Source of the DNA: Heliocidaris tuberculata
Taxonomy: Eukaryota; Echinodermata; Echinoidea; Camarodonta; Echinometridae
DNA: 64,000 nucleotides
Direction: 5' to 3'
NCBI GenBank assembly: GCA_025618425.1
Contig: CM046836.1
Location: forward strand, 11,338,061 to 11,402,060
Position 1 is the first letter of the stretch, and the number at the start of each line of letters is the position of its first letter. The notes under the pieces were generated by a model. It saw nothing but the letters and a program-made list of their open reading frames with translations, was not told the origin of the DNA and made no database searches. The translations under genes and the position numbers were made by a program. Positions 12,101-20,425 of this stretch are shown one piece after another.

Positions 12101-15100
12101 GAATATCATGTTTAAAGACAAAAATTAGATGAAGCCTTTTATCACAAACATCGTTGGAGAGGCTTCTTATAAAATGCTACGGTGAACATTACCCAAAGCT
12201 CTAGTATACATTCCTGAAAAAGATGTTCTCCTACTACTATTTATCAGGGTGGACCACGAGGAGTTTTAACAAGTAACAGCGACAGGTTTAAATTTTGAAA
12301 CTACAGGTTTGAAAATCAGCATAAGGTAAAAATTCCATGAAAATTATCTTCAACTAAAATTATTTATGAAATATTAGTCATAAAATTGGTTTGTAAATGC
12401 TTCAAAATATGGGTGAGCCTGCACAAGAGAGCCTCTGAGAACCACAGAGCTTCAAGGACATTCAAGCGGGCATTGGACCCCACCTGCAAGCCTGCTAGGG
12501 ACTTTGCGCTTCATACACACATCATTATCAGTTTATAATCCTTCCCAGAACTTTGTAATTTTACATGTTTGAATTTTTTTTTTTGTGGACCATCCAGTAC
12601 TATACAGATTAGATCTAAAGTCCAAACTCTGTCCTTTTCATTAAAAAATACAAATTATCAGGCCGTACATCTTTGATACTGTGAACTGTCCTGCCTGTCC
12701 CAGCATCCAAAATCTTCACTTTATCTCCATGTGTACAGAAAATATGACTGCCATCTGATGCTATGTGGACTTTCCCTCCAGTGTAGAATGCTTCAATCCT
12801 GTTCGCTATTCTGAAACTGAGAGGAAATACAAAACAACCATGAACATTAGCATTCAGAGAGGATATAGGCCATTTTTAAAAAATCATGTATTATCTATAT
12901 TACAGAGACTGGAATTGAAGTAAAACTAAACTTATATTTACACACAATGCAGCATTATAGCAAAGAGAGCGAGAGGGAGGGTTGATACCCCCAGAGCTAG
13001 AGTGAGCTAGTATTGCCTTTGGTGGGGGTCTTTCTCTGCTACACAACTGCGCATGCACATGAATATGCTTTCTGGTCTGACAGCTGCAAATTCGTTCCAC
13101 AGAATAACTCAACACTGCTCAATTAAAGGCAAAGTCCACCCTGTTATTAATTTGGTTGAAAAGCTTTAGGACCCTATCATTTTGTTGAACTAAATTGGAC
13201 CACAGGCATCGACATCGACTTGAAAAAAAATGAATGTTATTGTCATATTCAATCATAACTTTCTCAGTGATTTAACTTCAGACTTGCTTATACATGTACA
13301 AGTACATGTATAGGCTTCAATAGCTTTTGTGTGTATCAGTAGGCCATTTTCCAGTCTAACTAGTTCATTCATACATGAGAGGAAAATAATTATTTAAAAT
13401 TTCACTTTTAACTCTGAATCCCCAAATTTGTGGCACAGTAAGACTAAGAGTTGAAGAGTCCCTGAATCAGGTAATCTAGCAAATTTAAGAAAATTAAATC
13501 TTGCATAGAGCAATTTTGTTGTCTGTTTTTCTGACTGCTGCAGCAGTGAATGTTGGACACAGTCCCACATAGGCAAGGGCCTATGAGTGTCATAGGCCCT
13601 TGCCAACTTATACATGTACAAGCTTATCTGAAGATAACCTTGTACTCCACAGTAGCTTTTATGGGTGAATGGGCTTCAATAGCTTTTGTGTGTGTTAGCA
13701 GGCTATGATCCATTCTAGATAATTCATACATGAGAGGAAAATAATTATTTAAAATTTCACTTTCAACTCTGAAACCTCAAATTTGTAGGATAGTAAGAGT
13801 TGAGGAGTCCCTGAATCAGGTAAATTAAATTTGGTTAGAGCAATTTTCTTGTCTGTTTTTGATACTGCAAAAGTGAATGTTGGACACAGTCCCACATAGG
13901 CAAGGGCCTATGAGTGGCCCTTGCCTAAGTAACACATCTAAGTAACACTTGCCATAAGTAACACATCTTTTCATGTAAACGGGATGTTTGTATCACCAGT
14001 ATTCATCTTCACTGCCATTTTTGACATTTTGGAATAGTTTGGGAAAAAGTGAGCCTCAAAATCTGTTTGGGTAATTGACGATAATTCCTGTTTTTTTTGC
14101 CGATGAGTATCGATATCACTGAGTTGTCGTTTATCATGTCTTTGTGAAACAGCCTCTCATAGCAAGTGTGTGATATTTTGGACATATGTGCTGGAAAGGA
14201 GCAAGATCGCCGGACAAAAACAGCCTGAAAATATCACTTGATCAAGATGATAAAGATCCTATTGAAGAATCTGGCATGAAATTAGACATTCTATCATCCT
14301 AAAATGTAGAAGGAAGTATTTCTCAAAAATTCTGCTGATTATATTGGTGTTTTTACCTCATGAACTTAGAGGTCGTGACTCGTGACCACCGCCAAAATTG
14401 ACACAGCCCCACATAGTGATGGTTCTGTGAATGTTTTCAGATAAGCTTGTAACAAGTTACATGTACAAGTGGGCCTAAAAATAAAATTACTTTTTAGGGG
14501 CTGAAAAACAAAGTGCATAGCTTTAGGTCCCCCATCATGGATCCGAGCTAACTCGGCACTAGGGCGAACTTGGCCTTGGCGGAAAATCGCAGCCGAGTGA
14601 GCCTAGAGAGTTGAATTGTTCGCAAATACTTGTGTTGAATTTCGCATTAATTACACATTTCAAAACACTTAAATTCAAAATTATTTGATATCAATGTGTA
14701 AATTGATTAGCAAAGAAGTAATGTTGAAAATTTCAAGAAGTAAAATTATACAAAACATGAAATTTAAGGCTAAAAGTAGCAGGGGCATCAACTCTTGAAA
14801 CATAGTCACCATGCAGCGCCAAGTTCTTTTTTTGTTTTAAGTATTCTTTTATTCATTTCTTTTCAGTGAAATCAACAGATATACAAAAGTAGAAACCTTA
14901 CAATCATGAAATAAAGTATAAACAGAAACTTAATACTATTAATTACAAGTAAATATATATATGGAAAAATGTATACATTCATGGAAGAACAAAGAATTTA
15001 CACATACATTTACTTGTAATTCACTTAATATCTCAGCTTACTTGAAATTATACAGGTGTACAACTGAAAAATAATATACCTTTGCGTCATCTGCAAAAAT

Positions 15101-17356
15101 GTACATACATTCATGGACGCACAAGGAATTTATACAACTCAAAATGTACCTCAAACATCATTCCTTTTATAATGTTGTTGTTTTTTTTCACTGAAAGAAA
15201 AATGTATAATGATAAAAAAGAAGAGAAAAGAGAGGAAAAAAAGGAAAAATGAAATATGAGAGAAGGAAAAAAAAAGACAGATAAACCCGCACATCCCAAC
15301 ACAATACCTCACCCCTTCCAGCCCCCCCCCCCTCTCTCTTCCCCACCCCAAACCCTGAGCGCTCCTCTCAGCACTCCGTGACTTGCAATAAGCGTAAGAA
15401 TCTGCAGACAACCAATAACAAAAATTAAAGGAAAGTCCCCTGGGAGGGATGAAGTGCAATCCATTTATAGTTCTTAAAGGGAAATCCAACCTTAATAGCA
15501 AGTTGCTTTGAAAGAAAGAGGAAAAATCAGAGAAGCAGATTGGTGAAAGTTTGAACGAAATCGGACAAGCAATAAGAAAGTTATGAATTTTTGAAAGTTG
15601 TAATCACTATGCATATGGGAATTTCAAATTGGCCGAATAGGTAATGTCAGTGTGATGTAGCTGTGGACAACTCCCCCATTCGCTCTAACACACAAAATGA
15701 CTAAAATGTCACTTTTTTTCAAAATGCATTACTCAGTAGGATCTTTTCGCTCATGAGGACCTATAACAATATGCTATCTCCAATATATTTTGAGTACTGC
15801 CCCGAGGGTAAAAGCGCCTTGAAGAAAACCGCAAATTAATGATATTTTTGTGTACGACAAATGGGAGAGTTGTCCACAAAAATGTCACAATTGACTCACC
15901 AAATTGCCAATTTGAAATTCGCATAGATGTAGTGATTTCATTTTTCAAACATCCATAACTTTCTTAATCCTTGTCCGATTTCTTTCAAACTTTCACCATC
16001 TTGTTTTTCTTATTTTTCTGCTTGCACACAAATCATCTTATTACCAAGGTTGGATTGCCCTTTAATTAACATATTCTAATTTTCTATCTATTGCACTTCA
16101 CATCCACTCACACTTATGCGAGGTTATTGGAGATAACCTTGCATGCTTCACATCCAAGACTCCTTCCTTCATCCAAAGTCAAAAGCTTCCCATTTCTTTA
16201 CGTGTAATGACAGGGTGTTCATCATGGTGTTACGATCTAGTGTATTAACAATATTACATGATTCAATAAATACATTTTCCCCACTCACACTTATCACACA
16301 CCACGCAACTATAGTGGTCATATTGACCACTACGCGGGACGAATGCAAAAATACTAGTCATTTTCTATCGCATGTACTTAAGGTATGGGGGGAAAGTAAG
16401 ATAAACGTTTAAAATACTTCCTTTCAAATTCAGCGCTTTAAAATCTCTTTCCTACCTTAAATGGTCGTTAGGAAGAACTTCTGATATTTCCAGCAATATC
16501 CAAAGTCAAAATCATGTCTAAAACCTAAGAAATCCCCGCCAATTTTTTTCGCGATCGCATGTTGTTTTCCAGCTTCCGATGTTTTTAGACTAAATCGGCC
16601 AATAAAATTTTGTCCACAACGACACTCGGTATCGCGTGCACATCGATCTCTACGATCAGACGATCGTAACACACGGAAAATCGGGACTTACGTGTGCGCG
16701 ATAGGAACCGAACTTTTAACGACCGAATTTTTTAGCGCGAGGTGTCAGCGCTCGCGTCGATCAGGAAATGTACACCGTGACTTGCGATACCCCGTTTCAC
16801 CAGAAGTGACAGTAAATTACGGATTTCATTTTTGGAATTATCTTTTCCAACATCGGTGAGTTGAATTTATTGTATTTCATGTATATGTTGGTGTCGTTTT
16901 TTGTAAATTAAATGCCGATTATGAGTGAATATTGGTAACTTTTGTGCAGTGGTGTTTTGAAAGTGTACTTGAGGTGGATGACTGCCTAGAGTCTACACAC
17001 GAAGTATAGATATAGTAAAGTCGCTATGAGTGACTTATCATGCTTATGCGAGGTTATTGGAGATTTTCCCCACATCGCCCTAGTGCCGAGTTAGCCCGAC
17101 CCACCCCGCATCATCATGATCAAACATGTAGGTCTCCATGTAGTGTGCCTTGGTCGCTCTCTCTCTCTCTCTCACACGAGAAAAAGAGAAACACAACACA
17201 AAAATATACACATGGGACTGTAGTCAACATCACTGACAAGAAATTATTTTACGATTACATCAAATAGCACCTCTAAATACCAAAAATATCATCCACATTA
17301 CATACATAACGGTTGTCCATAATAAAATCTTACTTCGTTTTTAATGTGGTCGCCAT
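1..17356 (-). CDS. TBL3: TBL3 / UTP13, WD40 protein of the SSU processome (17 coding exons, C-terminus outside window)
   Basis: The exons join in frame into 637 codons with GT-AG borders throughout. The N-terminus MATTLKTNF, then IEAFYTGGK, matches the start expected for TBL3. WD repeat signatures follow in order: TIKLWD (about residue 126), HIRIWD, VVVIWD, VMKVW, TVRVW, TLKVW, an AKLW, SIKIW and LLKLW, consistent with two stacked beta-propellers. In the family, TBL3/Utp13 is a UTPB subunit with PWP2, WDR3, WDR36, UTP18 and UTP6; it binds nascent pre-rRNA in the nucleolus and is needed for 18S maturation. Family proteins are about 800 residues, so roughly the last 160, including the Utp13 C-terminal domain, lie beyond position 1. 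Introns carry many transposons, but no exon is disrupted. The gene is divergent from KCTD5. Confidence 0.95.
356..933 (+). mobile_element. 578-bp DNA transposon with 34-bp TIRs and a SAP-domain ORF
   Basis: The left end GAGCGATCACCAATAGGG, continuing TAAAAATGCCCGGATG, is matched by the right end in inverse orientation with one mismatch over 34 bp. AATTT flanks both sides (351-355 and 934-938), and the paralogous repeat at 9267-9623 shows the uninterrupted target AATTTGTGAGC. These features define the borders. The interior is GC-richer than the surrounding intron. ETS-like CTTCCGG sites lie between the left end and the ORF start. The element lacks a transposase, so it is non-autonomous or an internal-deletion derivative. 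Superfamily not recognised. Confidence 0.85.
537..878 (+). CDS. SAP-domain small protein inside a TIR element
   Basis: An intact 113-codon ORF starting MASVSQDFKN. Residues 11-42 (MTVLQLKAFLTERGIP, then GKRKLELELLVRRA) fit the helix-extended loop-helix SAP fold, a DNA-binding module. A basic stretch GRKRRR at about residues 58-63 could be a nuclear localisation signal. The ORF lies on the strand opposite TBL3 and entirely within the TIR element, so it belongs to the element and not to TBL3. N-terminal SAP domains are common on YqaJ- or zinc-finger-bearing transposon-associated proteins of marine invertebrates; here only the N-terminal module remains. Expression is unknown, and it may be a relic exon. 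Confidence 0.55.
   Translation: MASVSQDFKNMTVLQLKAFLTERGIPCNGKRKLELELLVRRAAECYSVIEPCDREASGRKRRRVPAADGSVRDLNDKAVSWKADLRGYARSPGHSPTGQIPEVTRSQKLSHIA
1523..1593 (-). CDS. TBL3: TBL3 coding exon 16
   Basis: Residues 564-587 (TFEGHDASVLKVIFLTRG...). The final serine codon is split AG/T with exon 17 across an intron that holds the SAP-domain transposon. Confidence 0.94.
1899..1967 (-). CDS. TBL3: TBL3 coding exon 15
   Basis: Residues 541-563 (ALATSSADGSIKIWALSDF...). Whole codons, phase 0 on both sides. Confidence 0.94.
2426..2587 (-). CDS. TBL3: TBL3 coding exon 14
   Basis: Residues 487-540 (DINSVCLSPNDKLLATGSQD..., then GHKRGIWCVQFSPTDQ). Fifty-four whole codons and the strongest WD repeat of the set. 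Confidence 0.95.
2866..3004 (-). CDS. TBL3: TBL3 coding exon 13
   Basis: Residues 440-486 (LSSKFCVSGSEDCTLKVWK...), followed by a charged loop ending in EKAHDK. Confidence 0.94.
3230..4325. repeat. Diverged tandem array of about 140-160 bp units in TBL3 intron 12
   Basis: The phrase CTATGGTGATRCATACTAG recurs near 3581, 3742, 3896, 4043 and 4182. Each copy is followed by CACCAAGTTTGAAGTT and preceded by GACCTTTGACCTATGTAC-like text. The array closes with a non-repeated tail containing GGTGGGCGGAGGCATAAAAA. It is probably the body of a non-autonomous element with internal tandem repeats. A poly-A run lies at about 3050-3075, before the array. Confidence 0.75.
4540..4646 (-). CDS. TBL3: TBL3 coding exon 12
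   Basis: Residues 405-440 (DNTVRVWSMDAESCLV...GTVAAAR). The arginine codon is split AG/A with exon 13. Confidence 0.94.
4706..5460. repeat. Polypyrimidine (CTCCTC/CCTTCT) microsatellite, about 750 bp
   Basis: Nearly uninterrupted C/T on the plus strand, so the TBL3 pre-mRNA carries a GGA/GAA-rich purine tract in intron 11. It ends about 50 bases before exon 11. Such mirror-type tracts can form triplex DNA. The arginine- and glutamate-rich ORFs in it are translations of the repeat. Confidence 0.9.
5509..5567 (-). CDS. TBL3: TBL3 coding exon 11
   Basis: Residues 385-404 (DIVMSLDIFKKGLMLVSSSK). The downstream intron contains a 750-bp purine-rich tract on the transcript strand. Confidence 0.92.
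5905..6212. repeat. GAT-rich microsatellite in TBL3 intron 10
   Basis: GATGAT runs are interspersed with TTTGATAGT units, a higher-order repeat of about 30 bp. The aspartate-rich ORF on the plus strand comes from the repeat. Confidence 0.9.
6315..6456 (-). CDS. TBL3: TBL3 coding exon 10
   Basis: Residues 338-385 (FVGYNEEILELKLMGKNES...ILTGHT), the start of the second propeller. Phase 1 at the 3' end. Confidence 0.94.
6457..6861. other. TBL3 intron 9, no recognised feature
   Basis: AT-rich intron between exons 9 and 10. I see no repeat, second gene or structured element in it. Confidence 0.6.
6862..7076 (-). CDS. TBL3: TBL3 coding exon 9
   Basis: Residues 266-337 (GVMKVWSSAGRCMYE...). The longest exon. 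It carries a WD blade edge and a charged insert with SSEDQEE. Confidence 0.94.
7077..7590. other. TBL3 intron 8, no recognised feature
   Basis: AT-rich intron between exons 8 and 9 without repeats that recur elsewhere in the window. Confidence 0.6.
7591..7693 (-). CDS. TBL3: TBL3 coding exon 8
   Basis: Residues 232-266 (PLEAVILLPEDKDF...FLTAGTKG). The glycine codon is split one base / two bases with exon 9. Confidence 0.92.
7947..8362. mobile_element. TTAA-flanked CCCTTT MITE (family B, copy 1)
   Basis: Starts TTAA-CCCTTTCAGGACAAG and ends TTGTCTCAAAAGGG-TTAA, giving TIRs of about 14 bp. One of five copies in the window, each 394-418 bp. The exact TTAA flanks and CCCTTT termini are those of non-autonomous piggyBac elements. 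It lies in TBL3 intron 7. Confidence 0.85.
8611..8764 (-). CDS. TBL3: TBL3 coding exon 7
   Basis: Residues 180-231, a WD blade ending in SVVVIWD and then a basic linker. Acceptor AATCCAG, donor GTAAAG. Confidence 0.93.
8765..9134. other. TBL3 intron 6, no recognised feature
   Basis: Between exons 6 and 7. Nothing beyond AT-rich intron sequence was recognised. Confidence 0.55.
9135..9227 (-). CDS. TBL3: TBL3 coding exon 6
   Basis: Residues 149-180 (LVQFHPDSERLHLFS... then HIRIWD). It starts with the last base of a split serine codon. Confidence 0.93.
9263..9627 (-). mobile_element. TTAA-flanked MITE (family A, copy 2, uninterrupted)
   Basis: 357 bp between TTAA flanks, inverted relative to copy 1. 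It preserves the unoccupied target AATTTGTGAGCTTTC, which in copy 1 is occupied by the SAP-ORF element, so it serves as the empty-site control. Confidence 0.8.
10023..10424. mobile_element. TTAA-flanked CCCTTT MITE (family B, copy 2)
   Basis: Begins TTAA-CCCTTTCGAGACAAATG and ends CCTCAAATGG-TTAA (right TIR degraded). It lies in TBL3 intron 5, about ten bases from the exon 5 donor, inverted relative to copy 1. Confidence 0.8.
10433..10581 (-). CDS. TBL3: TBL3 coding exon 5
   Basis: Residues 100-149, with a full WD repeat ending in STIKLWD. The donor lies only about ten bases from the TTAA flank of a MITE at 10027-10420. Confidence 0.93.
10798..10875 (-). CDS. TBL3: TBL3 coding exon 4
   Basis: Residues 74-99 (ILVVAYRNSLLKQWNW...). 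Twenty-six whole codons; it completes the first WD blade. Confidence 0.92.
11483..11547. repeat. Perfect hairpin: 31-bp arms, 3-base loop
   Basis: The left arm at 11483-11513 is the exact reverse complement of 11517-11547, with GCA between. The inner part is GC-rich (CGCAGCGC) and the outer part AT-rich. It lies in TBL3 intron 3 and is symmetrical on both strands. No longer element borders were found, so its origin (solo palindromic element or structured RNA) is open. Confidence 0.9.
11760..11807 (-). CDS. TBL3: TBL3 coding exon 3
   Basis: Residues 58-73, EGADEVTCFAVTQDDE. Sixteen whole codons with phase-0 borders, TTGACAG acceptor and GTATG donor. Confidence 0.9.
11808..12668. other. TBL3 intron 2, no firm feature
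   Basis: AT-rich. The sequence near 12250-12560 differs in composition (GTGGACCACGAGG, AGCCTCTGAGAACC) and may be an old repeat, but I found no second copy or termini. Confidence 0.5.
12669..12816 (-). CDS. TBL3: TBL3 coding exon 2
   Basis: Residues 8-57 (FRIANRIEAFYTGGK...). Acceptor CTCTCAG; the donor is the weaker GTACGG, chosen because it keeps the frame into exon 3. Confidence 0.85.
13309..13925. repeat. Two-copy tandem duplication in TBL3 intron 1
   Basis: The segments 13309-13603 and 13674-13925 share long blocks such as CATACATGAGAGGAAAATAA and GTGAATGTTGGACACAGTCC, with small indels. The spacer is about 70 bp. Confidence 0.85.
14148..14440 (+). repeat. Dispersed repeat (family C, copy 1)
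   Basis: Matches 23008-23463 over its length, for example ACAAAAACAGCCTGAAAATA and AAAATGTAGAAGGAAGTATT. This copy retains an uninterrupted TTATATTGGTGTTTTTACCT, the target occupied by a small palindromic element in the other copy. Confidence 0.8.
15474..16065. mobile_element. Palindromic TTAA-flanked MITE (family D, copy 1)
   Basis: The left TIR AGGGAAATCCAACCTT is matched by AAGGTTGGATTGCCCT on the right, both beside TTAA. The arms stay complementary for about 200 bp, so most of the 584-bp element is an imperfect palindrome. It lies in TBL3 intron 1. Confidence 0.8.
16107..17064. other. CpG-rich block between direct repeats in TBL3 intron 1
   Basis: The sequence CTTATGCGAGGTTATTGGAG occurs near both edges (about 16117 and 17043). 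Between them, 16540-16830 is much richer in CpG than its surroundings (ATCGCGTGCACATCGATC, TTTAGCGCGAGG), and CATCG-GTGAGT near 16850 resembles a plus-strand donor. It could be a first-exon/promoter region or a mobile element interior. No coding sequence was recognised. Confidence 0.4.
17334..17356 (-). CDS. TBL3: TBL3 coding exon 1
   Basis: Encodes M1 to T7 plus two bases of codon 8. The start ATG is the complement of 17354-17356; a consensus donor (GTAAG) follows. It joins exon 2 in frame after a 4.5-kb intron. The exon is only 23 bases and was found by the expected LKTN motif, so it is slightly less certain than the rest. Confidence 0.8.
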
Positions 17357-17480
17357 ATCATTGACTCTACCACGAGTAACATCTCCCGCAAACTTTCCAG
17401 ATCGCCTTCGCTCCCCACGTGTGTCGCGTGTACCGTACGGTATGTGGTGTCGTCGTCAGTGCTAGTACGTGGTATACGTT
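17357..17480 (-). promoter_or_regulatory. TBL3: Likely TBL3 5' UTR / proximal promoter
   Basis: The sequence directly upstream of the start codon is CpG-rich and contains a palindromic CACGTG E-box at 17416-17421, about 60 bases upstream of the ATG. E-boxes bound by MYC-type factors are common upstream of ribosome-biogenesis genes. No TATA box is evident. The transcription start was not located. Confidence 0.45.
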
Positions 17481-17499
17481 TGAGTGGATGTATGACATT

Positions 17500-17765
17500 T
17501 TCTCCGGCGACAATTGCTCCTGCGACAAATGCTCCTAGAAATACGACAATTGATCCGCGGCAATTGCTCCTGCGATAATTCCTCCGACGTCAATTGCTCC
17601 TGCGAGCAGCGACAATAATTGCTCCGCTGACATTTGCTCCAAAAATCGATTACTGTATTGCTCCTTCGATAAAAATGAATATGCGACAATTGTTCCGTGA
17701 CAATAAACTCGGTAGATAGAAATGAATATATATGCGACATTTGCTCCTCGACACGGGCATTGTAG
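17500..17765. repeat. Degenerate GCGACAATTGCTCC short-repeat array
   Basis: About ten variants of the 14-base motif CGACAATTGCTCC occur at irregular spacing of roughly 18-30 bases, such as GACAAATGCTCC, GTCAATTGCTCC, GACATTTGCTCC and GACAATTGTTCC. The array starts about 145 bases upstream of the TBL3 ATG, in the divergent spacer. Confidence 0.75.
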
Positions 17766-18600
17766 CTAGTACCAACGGCAAGTTTTTAAAGGGGGAGGAC
17801 ACAGCCACGAGTCCCCCCCCCCAAATACGCCATAGGCCTTTGGAGGTTTTTAAATTTGCTTTCGCTGCCATACGCTTGACGTTTGCTCTGATTCTTGTCT
17901 GTTTTTTTCTTTTTCTTTTTTTTTTGTTGTTTTGTTTGATTGTTTTTTTTTTTGTTTTTTGTTTTTTTGTTTTGTTTTTTGTTTTTTTTTGGTCTTAATA
18001 AGCCAACATCAGCTCAGCGCGGCAGGAGCCGGGGAGCTGGTTCCAGGAATACTTATGACCAGCTTATAGAGAAATGAAAAGAAACCTGTACAGTTTAGTC
18101 AATATTTGTTTGTTTTTGTTTGCAATTAAGGCGTTTGCCAGCTCCACGTTGAGGGAGACCAGGGAGCGAACAATACCCGCTTGACCAGTTGAAAAGTTGA
18201 ACTTGGCAACCCAGATTGTCGTACTTTGATTAATAATGTTATATTTTATCTTTCATGTTTATATTACTGTTGTTTAATATATATATATATATATTAACAA
18301 AAACATGCAGTTCCGCATGGGGGAGTCAGGGAGCTGGAGGCATTATCATGATATTCTCTGTTTGATAGAGTACTGCCATGTTAATAAGTATAATATATGT
18401 CAATTTGTTTTGTTTGCGAGGCATTATGCAAGCTCCACGTGCATGGCGGGAGTCCCCGGAGCGAACACTTAATTCCTCCAATTCCCCATATTTTGGGCGT
18501 GTATTCCCTTCCACTCACTATTACACTATTAAATTGAACCTATATATGAGCTTTAGCAATTCGCAACAACCCACATGACTACCTTGTTTTCCCCACTAGC
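17766..18600. other. Intergenic spacer without a recognised gene
   Basis: Contains a T-rich homopolymer tract (17900-17995), a TA microsatellite at about 18279-18295, and GC-richer fragments with recurring GCCAGCTCCACGT/GCAAGCTCCACGT and GGAGCGAACA phrases (18140-18170 and 18430-18470), probably remnants of a repeat. Confidence 0.5.
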
Positions 18601-18659
18601 AAGTGTCATGATTAGTAGATAGAATGGCTATTTGGAAATAAATGTTCGCCATCATTTAC

Positions 18660-19505
18660 TCAGTTGTGTTAAAAATGTCCAAGAATTGCTGTTTACATAT
18701 CCAATAATAGCTATGATATGGAATGCTTGTGGCTACTGAGCTCTATTGTCCTCACAAACTTCCTATGTTAGTAGGATCAATCTATAGACCACCAAATTCG
18801 ACATCAGATTATTTTGAGAAGCTTGATTTATGCCTAGCAAGGGCGATGGTATTAGTTGTACGAATATTAGGTGACTCTGTAACGTCTTAGATGAAAGAAG
18901 AGATGCCAATGCAGACAAATTAACATTCTTGCCAGAATTGTATGGTTTCAAGCAATTGGTTGAGCTACCTACTCGTATCACGCAGAGTACATGTTCAATT
19001 ATTGATTTAGTTTTTGTCTCCGATCCTGAGTTCTACTAAGAGACGGGCGTGTTTAAAACTAGTATCAGTGATCATTATCTAGTGTACACTGTGAGAGATT
19101 TCAATGATATCCGAACATTAACTGAAGGCGAGTCTACTAAGTTTCGCTCCTTTAAAAACCTCATTGTCGATGATTTTTTTTTTATCTGACTTACAAAAGG
19201 TACCATGGCGAACATGCTTCAATACAGACGATATTGACATCGCATGGGGAACATGGCTTGTTTTCTTCATGAATATTGTTAATAAACATATGCCGCTTTG
19301 CGAGAAAAGAATTCGCAAAAATGCATGCCCTTGGATTAATGAGCAGATTATTGAAGCGATGCACAAAAGAGATCATGCCCATGATATTGCATTAAACAGG
19401 GCTGATAACTCAACATGGAAAAAGTACAAAGAACTAAAGAACAAGGTGAATCATCTTTTGAGGAAGGAAAAAGGAAAATATCACGATGCCCAAATAAAAA
19501 GCTTA
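18660..19505 (+). pseudogene. Non-LTR retrotransposon fragment (endonuclease C-terminal half and linker)
   Basis: Translation in shifting frames gives GSIYRPPNS, a broken GD..N motif, a LPTRITQSTCSIIDLVF segment and the catalytic SDHYLVY motif. These are the order and motifs of the apurinic-endonuclease-like domain of CR1/L2-type LINEs. A basic linker (FRSF..., ACPWINEQI, KKYKELKNKVNHLLRKEKGK) follows, as normally found just before the reverse transcriptase, which is absent. A frame loss at the GDFN position and an in-frame TAA after DPEFY make it dead. It ends abruptly at a pyrimidine-rich tandem repeat. Confidence 0.75.
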
Positions 19506-19527
19506 TTTCTTTGTTTTACTTGGATCT

Positions 19528-19680
19528 ATCCTCTTCCCTTTTCTTGTGTATTTCTTTGTTTTTCTTTCCATCTTCTCTTTCCTCAATCTATCCTCTTCTC
19601 TTTCCTTATGTTTTCTTTGTTTTTCCTCTTCTATATCCTCTCCCCTTTCCTTATGTATTCTTTTGTTTTTCCTTCCATGT
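19528..19680. repeat. Pyrimidine-rich tandem repeat, about three units of 50-60 bp
   Basis: The units contain TATCCTCTTCCCTTTCCTTATG followed by TTTCTTTGTTTTTCCTTCC variants. They are joined directly to the LINE fragment. Confidence 0.7.
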
Positions 19681-19811
19681 AACTACAAAGTGTGTCATTC
19701 AATTCAGGTTTACATAATACAATTTTCTATGAGTAAGTTAATTTTCTTGGGGTGAATTTGGTGTCAAATAATCATTTCAATGGGGTGACTATTTCGGGAC
19801 AGGCTCCCAGA

Positions 19812-20345
19812 CTATGACTGCTTTCTAATTTTTTGGACACAATATTTAATACTGACTGTATGTAACAGGGGTAGACGCAGGGAGGGGGAGTTTCGGAGCC
19901 CCCCCCCCCCCTCCCGCGCGCGCGAAGCTCGAAAGCTCTGACGTTTGAGCAAATTTGAGAGAAATATAACGGCACGTAGCACCTTTTTTTAGGCGGCCGC
20001 GGAAAGTTAGTTCGACGCCCTGGCTGCTTTTCAATTATTTGGACGCAATACTGCACTGTAATGTAACAGAGGTAGGCGCAGGGAGGGTGAGTTTCCACCT
20101 TCAAAAGCGAAGCGCGAAAACTTTGACGTTTTAGCAAATTTTGAGAGAAAGTTAACGGCTCGTAGAACCTTTTTTAGGCGGAAAGTTAGTTCAACGCCCT
20201 GACTGCTTTTCACTTATTTGGACGCAATACTGCACTGTACATGTAACAGAGGTAGGCGCAGGGAGGGTGAGTTTTCACCTTCAAACGCGAAGCGCGAAAA
20301 CTTTGACGTTTTAGCAAATTTTGAGAGAAAGATAACCTTTTTTAG
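19812..20345. repeat. Tandem repeat, three units of about 140-215 bp
   Basis: Each unit begins near GACTGCTTTTCA(A/C)TTATTTGGACGCAATACTG and contains GGTAGGCGCAGGGAGG, GCGAAGCGCGAAAACTTTGA and ACCTTTTTTTAGGCGG. The first unit is the most diverged and holds a C-run; the last is truncated. Confidence 0.8.
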
Positions 20346-20425
20346 GCAGGGGCGTCGATCCATTTTTCGGATGGGGGGGGGGCAAGACAGCCTATCGTAA
20401 CGATGATAATTTCGCACTCAATTCA

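Noticed and set aside
19164..19682. 172-codon ORF as a gene
   Set aside because: The first part is the linker of a dead LINE fragment and the rest is a pyrimidine tandem repeat.
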